Below, piece by piece: positions 11,796 through 22,966 of a stretch of DNA of 64,000 nt (position 1 is its first letter; each line of letters starts with the position of its first letter). The notes beneath the pieces were generated by a model, which made no database searches, was not told the DNA's origin, and saw nothing but the letters and a program-made list of their open reading frames with translations. Source of the stretch: Helianthus annuus (lineage: Eukaryota; Streptophyta; Magnoliopsida; Asterales; Asteraceae); contig NC_035443.2 of assembly GCF_002127325.2 (NCBI RefSeq), positions 149,310,415-149,374,414 on the forward strand. The letters run 5' to 3'. The position numbers and the translations under genes are program-made.

Positions 11796-13487
11796 GTTAT
11801 TTTGGTGTTATAGTAGACTATATCTTCAATATAATAATTTGTGTCTGCCTTACTTGATTACCCCATAATGTAAATCATTCCAAGTTTCTTCCTAAGTTTG
11901 TATCTCATCTGTTTTATCCACTCTAATTTCAAAACCTAAAATGTTTTGCTTACTAAAGAGTTTCTACAAAATTTCCTCTTGTTGGATTGTTGATTATTTC
12001 TTAAGATATGATAATTCTACTGCTCTTTTCTGATAAAAGTTATACAGAAGAAAACTAGAGCATGACTAGTGGGATAAGTCAAACATTATATCTCTTATGA
12101 TAATCAAGAACCCACTTAATTATTGCTATCATGTGAGCTATTCTAGATTCTAAATTTCCTAAGACTAATTTATTTTCTTTGGAAGAATCAAAATAACTCC
12201 TAAGACGCATGCATTACTCTAGATTCTTACTATAAAGTTAGTGGCATATGTGAATACATCATCATGTACAATACCATGATCCATAATTTAAAGGTTTACA
12301 CATGGAAATCAGTACACTTTTCCGGTGCATTACATATAACTTTTCCATAAATACCATAAGTTGCCTTAAGAATCATCTATACCACTCAAGAGTACCAAAG
12401 GAAATTGAGTGTGTTGATTAGCAGCATATATACAGGAAAAGGAATGCATGAAACTGGAAAATTAGATGTTGTTCATCTCACCGCCACTAAACCTAAAAGG
12501 AGGATACTTTTAAGATTTGGAGATAGTGTACAAGTTCTACTTCCAGCTATAAGTTTCGTCAAAGGAAAGTCTCACTGCAGACTTATGTCATTAAACTAGG
12601 CATGAGCATCACGACTACCCATAATTCAATGGGACAGCTGGCTAAGATAAGTAGTTAGATATTTATGATATTTAAGTCTGCTAATGATAATATTCCAATT
12701 AACACATGATGGGTTAAGTCTAGTTCTATACGGTTACTTACCAGAAATCAACAAATAATTAATATGAGAGTTAGTGGCAAAATTTTATGTTAAGACTATA
12801 AGAACCATAATAAAATGTTTTATAATTGGGTTTTATGATACCTTATATATTCTGTAGATTATTCAGAATTTAGTATCAATATTAAAGCTACGTTATGACA
12901 GTTGTGAGGTTTGCATGGTTAAAACAAAGTCACTCTTACCTTAAACTCTCATATTGTTGGTCATCTCAATCAGGATAGAAACCTTATAAGATAGAACTAG
13001 ATGATGCTACACTTTCCACAACCTTTTGTTATCATGAAAATAAAAATTTAACAAAAGAAAAATGAGACTTACAAATTCCATCCATTAAGACCAAATTTCA
13101 TGAGAAATCATGACTAGTTTAATGAAGGATGAAATATTATCAAATCTCATTCTTAGAGACTTATGAGCATGTGTATAAGCCTTAATATTTAATGGCTAAG
13201 GGAATAAATTAAGTTCCATTAGAAATTATATTTCATTGGAACTTATCCCAAAATGGAATATTCAGGCATTATTCATTTATCATAATATTTACTTGTGTCT
13301 AATATGTCCCTAATGGATCAAGGCATTAAAGAAATTAATTCATATATACTATGATTCCTTCTAAATATGTCCCTCAAAATTTTTATAAACATCTGGACAT
13401 TAAGGAAATTAAGTTTAACATATATGACATGTTCCACAGCACGTAAATTATTGAAACTTATCTTGTAGCATTTCTAGAGATGTAAAA

Positions 13488-13950
13488 GGTTAGTGGGAAC
13501 ATTAAATGTCTTTATCTTAACTTGCGAGAGTTGCAAGAGGTAGGGGAGTGAAAACTTGTTACTACCTCAATTTGCACCTCTTGTACAAGACATTGCTCCT
13601 TCACAACTTTTCTCTTTAAGAATATACTGCTACTCTAACAAAAGTTTCATTGTTGCTTAAACGTGGGCACACTCAGATTTCTTGCCAAACTTGTAATCCT
13701 CAAACAGAGAAACTACAATGAGTAACTTCTTTAATTTGTTTCTCTATTAGAATTTATTGGTCTTCTAATGTTGACCATAATCATGCTAAATTGTTAAAGA
13801 TTTCTAAGTCAGTGGGAGCAATAAAAGTCCTTATCAGGACTTGCCAGAAGTGCAAGAGGCGGGGGGAAGAGACCTATTAAATTTTACTCCGATTACACCT
13901 CTTGCACACCATACTGCACCAACTCTTACACACTTAGAATCTTGAAAGTG
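13488..13950 (+). repeat. Diverged direct duplication inside the Copia element
   Basis: A stretch from about 13488 (GTTAGTGGGAACATTAAATG, then GTTGCAAGAGGTAGGGG) returns from about 13808 (GTCAGTGGGAGCAATAAAAG, then GTGCAAGAGGCGGGGG). Each copy also contains an internal inverted pair, GCAAGAGGT against ACCTCTTG. The copies differ at many positions, so the duplication is much older than the current insertion. Confidence 0.7.
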
Positions 13951-14229
13951 ATAGCAACTTAATCAAGAGTTAATCCATAAAACTGAAACTCATAATACAA
14001 CCCAATAATCAACTACAGAGGTCATCTATGTTTAAATCCTCCTTGGTTGAAGTTGAAATGGATATTGGAAAGTTTACTGGTCCTACTTCCTCTAATTAAG
14101 CCATTAGCATCAATCAATTTTCTAAATGGAATAAGAATTGTTATTAGCAAATTTGATTTTAACGTTTGGGATTTGGTTGAATTACCTAAGGGTGTTCATC
14201 ACTAAACAAAATCTGAATGCAAACGTTAA

Positions 14230-15430
14230 GACACTAAAAATATGATTGATTGTTAAAGGTTATGCTCAGAAGAGAATTATTTATCAAAGAATCATCTTAT
14301 CTTTCTTACAAGATGTTTCTTTGAGGACCATTGTTGTTCTAGTGGCTCATAATCATTTAGAGCTACATTATATGAACATTAAAACAACTTTCCTTAAACA
14401 AAGACTTACATGTTCATAAAACAACCTGAAAGTTCTAAACTGTAGGTCAAGAACACTTACTTTGTATGTCAATTAATTCCATGTATGGGTTTAAGGCAAA
14501 CATCAAAATGTTATGAAATCTTAATGCATTATATTCATCAAGAATTAAGTGGATTTATGTACCTACCTCAAGATGAGTGGGAGCAACTAATGTAAACGTA
14601 TCCTTATATAGATAGCACTTTTTGGATAAGTATATGTTACACAAGTCAAATAATTTCTCACATAAATTTTGATATAATGAATCTCGGAAATACCACTTAC
14701 GTGAGAGATATCAAAATATACCGAGATAGACCCAATGGGACATTAGTTTCGTCCCATAAGCCTTACTCTAAAGCGTGCTCTTACATGTGTAACAAACAAT
14801 ATAGCTCTCCTTTAGAGGATAAAATAATAAATGAGATTATTTCCTTGTGCTTCATTAATTAGAAGCGTTACGAAGGTTCAAGTCTATACTTGTGTAGATA
14901 TTGCTCACATTGATGAACATTAGAGCACTCTAGATTATTGTGAAACATCTTACGATATCTTTAAGAAACGAGAAAGACTATAAAGAAGGGGTTGATTATT
15001 CTTACCTTGATTTTGTAATATTCAAAAGAACTTAAAAGTCAATTTGGGGAAATCCTTATGTTTGCAGACAAATTTATCTTATGGAGGAGTCATAAGAAAC
15101 TGTTAACAACAACCTAAATTATAATGACATAATATGTTGTTAATTAACAACGCAATTGTCACTAAATGTTGTTGAAATTTTATCAGTAGACTCATAAACT
15201 TATTAACTCCATATAAATACTATATTGAAGACTTACTGTGAAAAGTCAGCTACCTTATTTCCTCGAACAGTAACAGTTCGAGAGGTGCTGCATTAAACTT
15301 CGATACAAAATTATTGTTCGTTTATGAACAAGAAGAGGAAACTAATTATTTGTATCAAATACATTACATTCATGATATGCTTGCGGATCCGATAACTAAG
15401 GTCTACACCCAAAGTCTTTTTAAGAGCTCA
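14230..15430 (+). pseudogene. Broken Copia pol (reverse transcriptase to RNase H end)
   Basis: Short in-frame pieces match the order of a Copia polyprotein. IVKGYAQK near 14247 resembles the RT start. Pieces such as [15 protein letters not shown] near 14360 resemble the LEL..MDVKTAFLNG motif. DIMNLGNTTYVRDIKIYRDR near 14670-14720 matches the FDMKDLG...LGIKIxRDR part. MLADPITK near 15377 is the usual ADPLTK end of the RNase H region. Frameshifts and stops separate every piece. No intact gag was recognised between 10040 and 14200, which is AT-rich and shows nothing else I can name apart from the two repeat blocks. Confidence 0.75.
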
Positions 15431-15780
15431 TAATAAAGACGGGTTTTACTAAAGGCCTTACATAATAGCATATCGTACATATGAATGATTAGTTATTATT
15501 TTTTCCTCAATTATACAATTTGTTTGTCTATAAATACGTATGTGCACCTAATGACGTATAGACAAGAATTATACAAATTAATTTTAAAGGGCTTACCTTA
15601 GTCATTTTGGTCTTAAATTTACGTATGTTTTGATTTGGGGTTGTAACATGATTAATGGGTGTCTTGAGTTGAGAATAACTCAATGACTGTATTTTTCTTT
15701 TGCAATTTCAATTTGAAACATTGATTAATGTTTTAACTTGGCCAAACTTACTTATACTTATCAAAAATGATCACTCGGCC

Positions 15781-15791
15781 AAGTGGGAGAA
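15781..15791 (+). other. Copia polypurine tract
   Basis: AAGTGGGAGAA directly precedes the 3' LTR, as needed to prime plus-strand DNA. It matches the usual Copia tract (AAGTGGGAGAAT). Confidence 0.85.
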
Positions 15792-16235
15792 TGTTAGAAA
15801 TAACCCGTTGATGTGGCCTTACGGATCATTTTGTAACATTACCAATATGACATAACTAATCCCTGACAATTACTTGATGGTAGTAATTGTAATTATTGAT
15901 TAGTTTAAGGGGCAATTATGATTTCCCTTTAGGTACCTTTAATAGAGAATGTAAAGAGTTTTCATAACCTACCATCACTTATGATCATTATATATTGATC
16001 ATTGGTATTTGATAAAAAGGTATGAAAAACTCCTTAAGAACACCAACACTAAAATTCTCTCTAAGGTGATCCATCAACCCAAGGTACCATAACGGGAATC
16101 ATGGCCTTATCTTCGTCTTCAAAGATGACCACTCCCACAAGTAAGTGTCTCTAACTTGGTATCTATATTTACGTTATGATTGAATAAACATGATTAGGTT
16201 CTATTTTTGACCCATGTTTATAGATATAATCAACA
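15792..16235 (+). repeat. Copia 3' LTR
   Basis: 444 bp with the same ends as the 5' LTR and one visible substitution. It is followed by the ATTGT duplication at 16236-16240. Confidence 0.93.
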
Positions 16236-16240
16236 ATTGT

Positions 16241-16513
16241 TTCCCCAACCGACGATTGCGGCCCTTAAAACTAAGAAATATGATAGAAGACGAATAAGGC
16301 CAGCAAGCTTGCAATGCCTTTCAGCCATGATAACTACGTTTACTTCTAATTATGTTAATTAAAACATGCGCTGCTCATGTTTCTGATTGCGATAATTAGA
16401 TTGTTAAAAGTTTTGTAAAGATTTCAGTATGCTTGCCACTTATCAAAGATTCTCATGGCAACATAATATGCATAGTTTAACATTGTAAAGTTAGTTGCTT
16501 TGATTTGAGTGGA

Positions 16514-16555
<42 letters not shown>

Positions 16556-17040
16556 TGTTTTGCTTTGATTTTTGGGCATGTTATTTGTTTGTGAAGGTGT
16601 TCTCATCAGTTTTTGTTCTTTGATTAAAAGCTAATGGCATGCTAGCATACAAGAATTACAGGTTAATACGTCAAAGTCAATTTCTTTGTATGATTTTAGT
16701 TATATATTAAAAGACTATCCTCATACCTTTGATGGTTCTTTTTACAGAAGGGACTTGATTTATTCAAGAAAAGGTTTTGGCAACTTAAGAATATGCATTT
16801 TCAAAGGGACTCGACTATCTCCAAATTGTATTTCCATTTTGTCACTAATTTATGCAATATGGCACTTTATTTATATTTTATTTTATTTATACACTTATGA
16901 TTTATCAAAATAACTTTCTCTAGCTTGGGAAGCAATCCCGAGTAATAACTTAGTTGTTTATGTATAATTAAAATTCAGTTGCATAACACATGTACCATAT
17001 TTCCATATTATAAATTTGCAACAAGTTGTTGCTTTATATT
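16241..17040. other. Gene-free flank, probably old retroelement sequence
   Basis: I see no gene here. TTAATTAAAACATGCG at about 16355 also occurs at 9550, on the other side of the Copia insertion, so both flanks may belong to the same decayed Gypsy interior. A (TA)n microsatellite lies at 16519-16551. Confidence 0.5.
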
Positions 17041-17903
17041 GTTGTAATATATGCATTGGGGGTTTTTCAAAAAAAAAAATTGCATTTTCCACTTTTAACC
17101 CAAAATGTTTTATCTTTTACATTTTAACCCCTTTGACTTTTTTACTTTTAACCCAAAGTTTTTCATCTTTAACAATTTAACCCCAACACTTTTATATTTT
17201 CAACTTTGATCCCCCATATTTTTCATCTTTCGCAAGTTTTTCGTTTTACGTTTCTTTTTATATTTTGCGAGTCAACACGCCGCAACGTGCGTGTGAAGTT
17301 CAATGTTTTTTCCCGTTTGACATGCCAATCGCAGTGCGCCTATTTTTCTCCATTTGACAAGTTCGTCGCAACGCGCGGGTCCTAAAATGTAAAGGCTTTT
17401 ATAATGTTTTCGTGATTATTTTATGAATGTTTTGTAAATTTTGTTTGGATCCAAGTAATTTTATATCTTAAAAAACCTCATGAAAATCTACAACGAGCAC
17501 GACAAAACGAGTCGGATCAAATATAATATGTTTTCGTGATTATTTTATGAATGTTTTGTAAATTTTGTTTGAATCCAAGTGGAGTCAAATTGTCGTTTCT
17601 TTTTTCCTTTTTTTAAAAGCTCTAATTAATCTCTTTTCATTATACTTGTCAACTTTTGCGTTATACCTGTTACGTTTTCTATGTATGACTCGGGTCATAT
17701 ATAATACGTTATGATTTTACTCTATAATTTGATCTACTTTATGTTTTGATCCAATCGTAATGTTTATATAGGTTACATTGAGTTTAATCAAATACGTCAA
17801 AATGTGTGTTTTCATATGGTTAACGCATCACATAACGTTTGGACTAATCCATTCGATGTTTGCGAAGAATCCGCGCCGCAACGCGCACGGGTATTAATGC
17901 TAG
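17041..17903 (+). mobile_element. Helitron-like 3' end (candidate)
   Basis: The block starts with pyrimidine-rich repeats (TTTTAACCC units, 17090-17215). It ends CCGCGCCGCAACGCGCACGGG, an imperfect hairpin at 17868-17890, followed by TATTAATGCTAG and T. A hairpin about 10 bases before CTAG|T is the plant Helitron 3' pattern. The 5' TC end was not located. A ~55-bp segment at about 17400 (GTTTTCGTGATTATTTTATG) is repeated at about 17530. Confidence 0.4.
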
Positions 17904-18057
17904 TTAGTAAAGAAAAGTAAACATTTCATGATATGATTTGATGTTATATATCCGAATAGACATACCACTAATGGCATATATGGTTAAAATATTGTTGGTT
18001 TAAATGGTATTTATAGACCACATTTTTTTTCTCTTAATAACTTTAATAGATATATGA

Positions 18058-18180
18058 CCAATGACACATATTAGGTTAAAATACTGTTAGTTTATATAAT
18101 ATTCAAAGAAGATAATATTTATGACACATATTAGGTTAAAATATTGTTGGTTTATATAATATTCAAATAACATAATATTT
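18058..18180 (+). repeat. 60-bp tandem duplication
   Basis: The unit ATGACACATATTAGGTTAAA... at 18061-18120 is repeated almost exactly at 18121-18180. Related fragments occur at 17990, at 18230 and after the neighbouring Helitron near 19205, so this is the host sequence that the Helitron entered. Confidence 0.75.
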
Positions 18181-18278
18181 TTTTATGGTAACTTTAATAG
18201 ATATATGACCAATATTAAATATATGACTAATGACATATATTAGGTTAAAAGGTTAAAATACTATTAGTTTATATAACA

Positions 18279-19185
18279 CTAGGTTAGAACTCCGTGTATT
18301 ACATGGGTTGAATAAATATAATTTTATATATTAAAAAATAAAAGTTTATATCTTTATGAACCTTATATATTGTACGAGTTAAATAAATGTAATTTTATAT
18401 ATCAAATAATAAAAAAGTTATATCTTTAAAAACCATGTGTATTACACAGATTAAAGAAATGTAATTTTGTATACTAAATACTAAAAATGTCGTATCTTTA
18501 AAAAAACCCGTGTATAATCGGGTTAAATAAATCTACCAAATAATAAAAAATTACATGCTTAAAACCCCCGTATATTACACATGTTGAATAGATATAAAAA
18601 AGAGTTATATCTTTAAAAACCATGTGTATTACACAGATTAAATAAATGTATTTTTGTATATTAAATACTAAAAACGTCGTATCTTTAAAAAACCCGTGTA
18701 TAGTCGGGTTGAAAAATCTACCAAATAATAAAAAAAAAATTATATCCTAAATAAATGTAATTTTGTATATTAAATACTAAAAACGCCGTATCTTTAAAAA
18801 GCCCGTGTATAGTGGGGTTGAAAAATCTACCAAATAATAAAAAAAAATATATCCTTAAAAACCTCGCGTTTTACTCGAGTTGAATAAACATAATTGTGTA
18901 TACCAAATAATAAAAAAAAGTTATGTTTTTAAATAATTAGGATAACATTTAATATTAATTTATTATTTATATATTTAATATAAGATAAGTAGATAAGAGA
19001 GTTATTTGTTTTAAAAATATATTAAATTAACAATTTAGATCTGAGGATAATATTTTATTAAAGTGTGATAAGATTTAATATTAATTTATTATTTATTTAT
19101 TTCGATAAATATAAATTTAAAGACACCTTCAATGAATGACACGTGTCCAAAAGTTGGTTTCTTTTATTATAGTAATTAAATTAGA
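18279..19185 (-). mobile_element. Small non-autonomous Helitron A
   Basis: Read on the minus strand, the 3' end is CCATGTAATACACGG (imperfect hairpin), AGTTCTAACCTAG, then T at 18278. The 5' part contains AATAAAAGAAACCAACTTTT and GGACACGTGTC near 19140-19170, a block shared with Helitron B. The exact 5' TC is uncertain because TTAGA repeats there (19185, 19190 or 19195). There is no coding sequence. The 3' half is a tandem array of hairpin units. Confidence 0.7.
18283..18935 (-). repeat. Tandem array of Helitron terminal-hairpin units
   Basis: About nine degenerate 60-75 bp units follow one another. Each has a hairpin like the Helitron 3' end (variants of CCCGTGTATTACACGGG), then TTGAATAAATGTAATTTT-type sequence, ACCAAATAATAAAA and TATATCTTTAAAA. 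The hairpin halves are kept in several units while the spacer drifts. Confidence 0.75.
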
Positions 19186-19336
19186 TTAGATTAGATTCAA
19201 AAACCATATAACACATATGAGGTTAAAATATTATTAGTTTATATAATATTAGTAGACCATAATTGTTTTTTATCCTGATTTTAATAGTTGGTATTTAAAA
19301 TTAATAACAAAATGTGGTATTATGTTATATAATAAA

Positions 19337-19787
19337 GGCAAATTGGATTTAAATAATCCCAACTCACTGTTATTGGCCAATAATAATCCCAACTCATTTA
19401 ATCACTAATAATAATCCGAACTATTCACTTTTGTTTGTAAAATACTCCCAGTTAAAAAAACACTAACTAGGTTAAAAAATTACTGATGTGGCAGGTGACC
19501 TAGCATGCCACATAAGCAAATTTGCTGACGTGGCACTTGATGTGGCATTTTTTGATGACGTGGCAGCTGACATGGCTGTCTACGTGGCATTTTTGATGAT
19601 GTGGCAACTGATGTGGCAGGCCACGTGGCATGCCACATCAGCAATTTTTTAACCTAGTTAGTGTTTTTTTAACTGAGAGTATTTTACAAACAAAAGTGAA
19701 TAGTTCGGATTATTATTGGTGATTAAATGAGTTGGGATTATTATTGGCCAATAACAGTGAGTTGGGATTATTTAAATCCAATTTACC
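19337..19787. mobile_element. Foldback MITE with ~150-bp terminal inverted repeats
   Basis: The ends GGCAAATTGGATTTAAATAA and its near-complement AATCCAATTTACC start long arms that pair over roughly 150 bases per side. The arms include CCCAACTCACTGTTATTGGC and, inward, the inverse of AACTAGGTTAAAAAATT. The centre (19485-19630) carries many GATGTGGCA/TGCCACATC motifs. Long arms suggest a Mutator-like element. A clean 9-bp target duplication is not visible. Confidence 0.8.
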
Positions 19788-19789
19788 TA

Positions 19790-21230
19790 TCTAAATATTA
19801 ATAAAGGACTACAAATAATGCCACATGTCATTCTCTACTCTAACCTCATAATTATTATATATGTTTTATTTTAAATTTAAATTAATTAATTATATATCTA
19901 TTTAATAATTATTCTTTCCCGATTTAATGGTGGATAAATATAAATATTAATAAAAGATTACAAATAATATCACATGTCATTCTCTCCTCTAACCTCATAA
20001 TTATTATATATGTTTTGTTTTAAATTTAATTTAATTAAATATACATCTATTTAATAATTATTATGTCATTCTCTATTCTAACCTCATAATTATTATATAT
20101 GTTTTATTTTAAATTTAAATTTAAATTAATTAATTTTATATCTATTTAATAATTATTCTTTCCCGATTTAATGGTGGATAAATCTAAATATTAATAAAAG
20201 ATTACAAATAATGTCACATGTCATTTTCTCCTCTAACCTCATAATTATTATATATGTTTTGCTAGGTTATAACCCCGTGTATTACACGGGTTGAATAAAT
20301 GAATTTTATATACCAAATAATAAAACATTATCTTTTTAAAAGCTTCCTTTATTACACGAGTTGAAGAAATGTAATTTTATATATTAAATAATAAAATAAG
20401 TTATATCTATAAGAACCATATGTATTGTACGGGTTGAATAAATGTAATATTATATACCAAATAATAAAAAAATTATATCTTTAAAACCAATGTATTACAC
20501 GGGTTGAAGAAATGTAACATTATTTACCAAAGAATAAAAAAAAGTTATATTTTAAAAAACCCCCGTGTATTACATGGATTGAATAAATATGATTTTATAT
20601 ACCAAATAATAAAAAAATATATTTAAAAAAACTAACGGATTTTTTTTATATTTAAAGTAGGATAAGATTGAATATTAATCTGAACTAACGGATTTTTTTA
20701 TATTTAAAGTAGGATAAGATTGAATATTAATTTTTATTTATTTAGTTAATATAAGATTGAAAAATCATATGATTGAATAGGTGGGAGGTTGTATTATGAT
20801 AAATCGGTTAACCGTACTGAATGATAAAGATAATAATGATTGTTGAACAAATTAATTAATCGAATTTAACAGAAACATTTGTGATGTTAGACGGATTTTT
20901 TTTAATTATTTGAAAGTTAATATTAACTTTGGAATTCGTATGCATTCTTATTAGATTTGATTAAATATTATTGATAATAAAAATTTGTATTAGATTAGAT
21001 TTTAGATTTGATTAAATATTATTAATAATAAGAATTTGTATTAATTTAGACTAAATATTATTATTTTTAGTATTATTAATAATTTTAATCAATTAAATGA
21101 GAGAATGACAAGTGTCGCAAAACAGGTTTCTTTTATTATATAGTATAGATTTTAAATTTAATTTAATTAATTATATATCTATTTAATAATTATTCTTTCC
21201 CGATTTAATGGTGGATAAAACCCAAAATTT
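19790..21230 (+). repeat. Four tandem ~130-bp units resembling Helitron 5' ends
   Basis: Units start near 19795, 19942, 20060 and 20188. They share CACATGTCATTCTC, CTAACCTCATAATTATTATA and, in most, TTTCCCGATTTAATGGTGG. The opening TCTAAATATTAATAAAGG at 19790 and the CACATGTCATTCTCT block resemble the 5' end of Helitron B in the opposite orientation. The array may therefore be the 5' part of the plus-strand Helitron ending at 22233. The fourth unit is split by Helitron B. Confidence 0.6.
20262..21149 (-). mobile_element. Small non-autonomous Helitron B (888 bp)
   Basis: On the minus strand it starts TCTATACTATATAATAAAAG at 21149 and soon carries GCGACACTTGTC. It ends with the perfect hairpin CCCGTGTAATACACGGG followed by GTTATAACCTAG at 20262. 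The flanks TATATGTTTTG and TTTTAAATTTAATTT join into a sequence present uninterrupted at about 20008 in the neighbouring repeat unit, so both borders are supported by an internal empty site. There is no coding sequence. Units like those in Helitron A fill 20266-20640. Confidence 0.88.
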
Positions 21231-21239
21231 TCTAATGCC

Positions 21240-22050
21240 TAAAAAGAATGCAGATATTTTCTAAATGGATTCAACTTTTCTACGGATTGATGTCATGGCT
21301 ATCATCTATTTATGAATAGGACATGATTTTTATTTGAAGAGATTATAAACAAATAATGACTATTTGTCATCCTAAAAAATCTTAATTGTTTTATATAATT
21401 TGTTTTTGGCAAAAGTATTTTTGAAAATCTCATTCTAACGATTCCATTTAGTGTCATGTTGCCACAAGTACTTTTGAAAATCTTATTTTAATAAACGATT
21501 CCAGTTAGTGTCATGTGATATTTTTTCAATTAACATTACAGTTTTTACTTAAACTTTTTAACTTTTTTTTCTAATTTATAATATTCAATACTAAAATTCC
21601 TGGTAAGTCAAATAATCAATATTATAATTTATGAAGATTTAAAATCTTTTATATAATATTGCTTTAATAAGAAGGTCACTATTAAATTTAATAATATTTT
21701 TAAATTATATATAAAAAAGTATATGCTAAGAAAAAATCAGTTTAAAAATCATCAATAAATGGTAACGTAGGAATAACCCACTTGTAGAGGCATAAGCCTC
21801 TAGAGGGGAGGTCTGGGCTAGGAAGAATAATTTAGGATCATTGGTGTGTAGTAGAGTAGGAGTAAACTGTATCGTTATAAAAAACCATTAATAAAATATA
21901 CTTATTCAGCCTCATTGTAATACGCGAGATCAAAGAAAACAGTTTTCTCGATGACGATAAATAAATTGAAGGACATTTGCTATTGAGAGTTGGTTTGTTT
22001 TTAAAACAACCAGTGTTTTCACATAGATTGTACATGACTTTTTCCATAAT
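21240..22050. other. AT-rich stretch without a gene
   Basis: I see no supported gene here. It is probably decayed interior of the plus-strand Helitron that ends at 22233. Confidence 0.4.
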
Positions 22051-22051
22051 C

Positions 22052-22153
22052 AAAAGTAGAGATAGAATTAAACTATCAGTTACTAATAAAAATGATAATC
22101 TTTCGAGTAGGACATCTAATGTTGTCTATAAAGAAGTTATTCGAGATTTGTAA
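22052..22153 (+). pseudogene. Relic of the Helitron helicase C-terminus
   Basis: The frame reads KSRDRIKLSVTNK followed by SNVVYKEVIRDL and a stop. It matches the last residues of the intact helicase at 29410-31073 on the other strand ([13 protein letters not shown] and [12 protein letters not shown]). Only this tail is recognisable. It sits 80 bp before a Helitron 3' hairpin, as expected for the end of a RepHel gene. Confidence 0.75.
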
Positions 22154-22204
22154 GTGTAACATTAATTTGTAATTTTTCATTGTAAATATTTTATAATGCA
22201 TAAT

Positions 22205-22233
22205 CCCGTGTACTACACGGGACTATAAACTAG
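22205..22233 (+). mobile_element. Helitron 3' terminus on the plus strand
   Basis: The hairpin CCCGTGTACTACACGGG (22205-22221) is followed by ACTATAAACTAG and T. This is the standard plant Helitron end, CTAG at 22230-22233 before a host T. With the helicase relic just upstream it marks a truncated or decayed autonomous copy, whose 5' end may be near 19790. Confidence 0.8.
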
Positions 22234-22886
22234 TAATATAATAAAACAAAGTAACTATTACTTATGTTAATAAAACTTAAATTTAAAAACCAACAAGTAT
22301 AAAATTAACTGTAAGACCATACGTATTACTTCATGTCAAAGCCGTGGAGGAAGCTGAACCCCCAGCAACGTGACAACACTTTTAGGACGATTTGTCGAAG
22401 GTCCACCGTACCGGTGGACGTGGAGGAAGAAGTTATTGTTCCAACCAGTGTAGAAAAAGAAATGTAAAACTTGAATTCCGCCTCAGTCTCAACACGTGTA
22501 GTCGTGTACTACTATTACTACGCCCAATTGTGTGTACTTCACTACTTCTACATATGCCCTTTAAACTATACAAAGTACAAAACTTCACGTTTGTACGTGA
22601 CTTAATCTCTTTCTTCCCATTGACTCCAACCTACCCTTTGACTTGACTCGATCAACCCACATAAAACCATTGACTTAAAGCAAAAAAAAAAAAAAAAAAA
22701 ACAACAACAAAACCCCATCAGCCGAGCCGAGCCGAGGCTCGCTGACATCACTGCTGGCGTCGTCTCCACCGTAATCCTTCCTGCATGTGAGGAGAGTAAC
22801 TGAATTAGTCTCAGATTCCATCACTCCATTCGTATCTCATCCTCCACGATATGCCACGTGTCCCATGGACCCCACCTACCCACCCC

Positions 22887-22893
22887 TATAAAA
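22887..22893 (+). promoter_or_regulatory. TATA box of the NAD kinase gene
   Basis: TATAAAA stands 80 bases before the start codon, in a C-rich context (CACCCC before, CCCCC after). Upstream, 22240-22880 holds no gene that I can support. It contains an A-run at 22681-22700 and a GAGCCGAGCCGAGGCTCG palindrome-like stretch near 22722. Confidence 0.6.
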
Positions 22894-22966
22894 CCCCCAA
22901 AATCAACTCTCAATCCATTAATCGAATCGAATTGAATTGTGTGTAAGCTGAGTTCATCGTCCATCA

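Larger units (their letters stand above)
9580..16235 (+). mobile_element. Complete but non-autonomous Ty1-Copia-type LTR retrotransposon (6,656 bp)
   Basis: Both LTRs are 444 bp, at 9580-10023 and 15792-16235. They start TGTTAGAAATA and end ATCAACA. I find one difference, in the run TTCCCTTTTGG versus TTCCCTTTAGG. A PBS (TGGTATCAGAGC) and a PPT (AAGTGGGAGA) are intact, and the element is flanked by ATTGT. The 5.8-kb interior has no long open frame, only broken pol remnants and repeat arrays. It must have been mobilised in trans. It is inserted in the interior of the older Gypsy copy or its flank. Confidence 0.93.

Noticed and set aside
12405..12599. 64-codon frame in the Copia interior as a possible gene
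   Set aside because: Short, no known motif, inside a decayed element.
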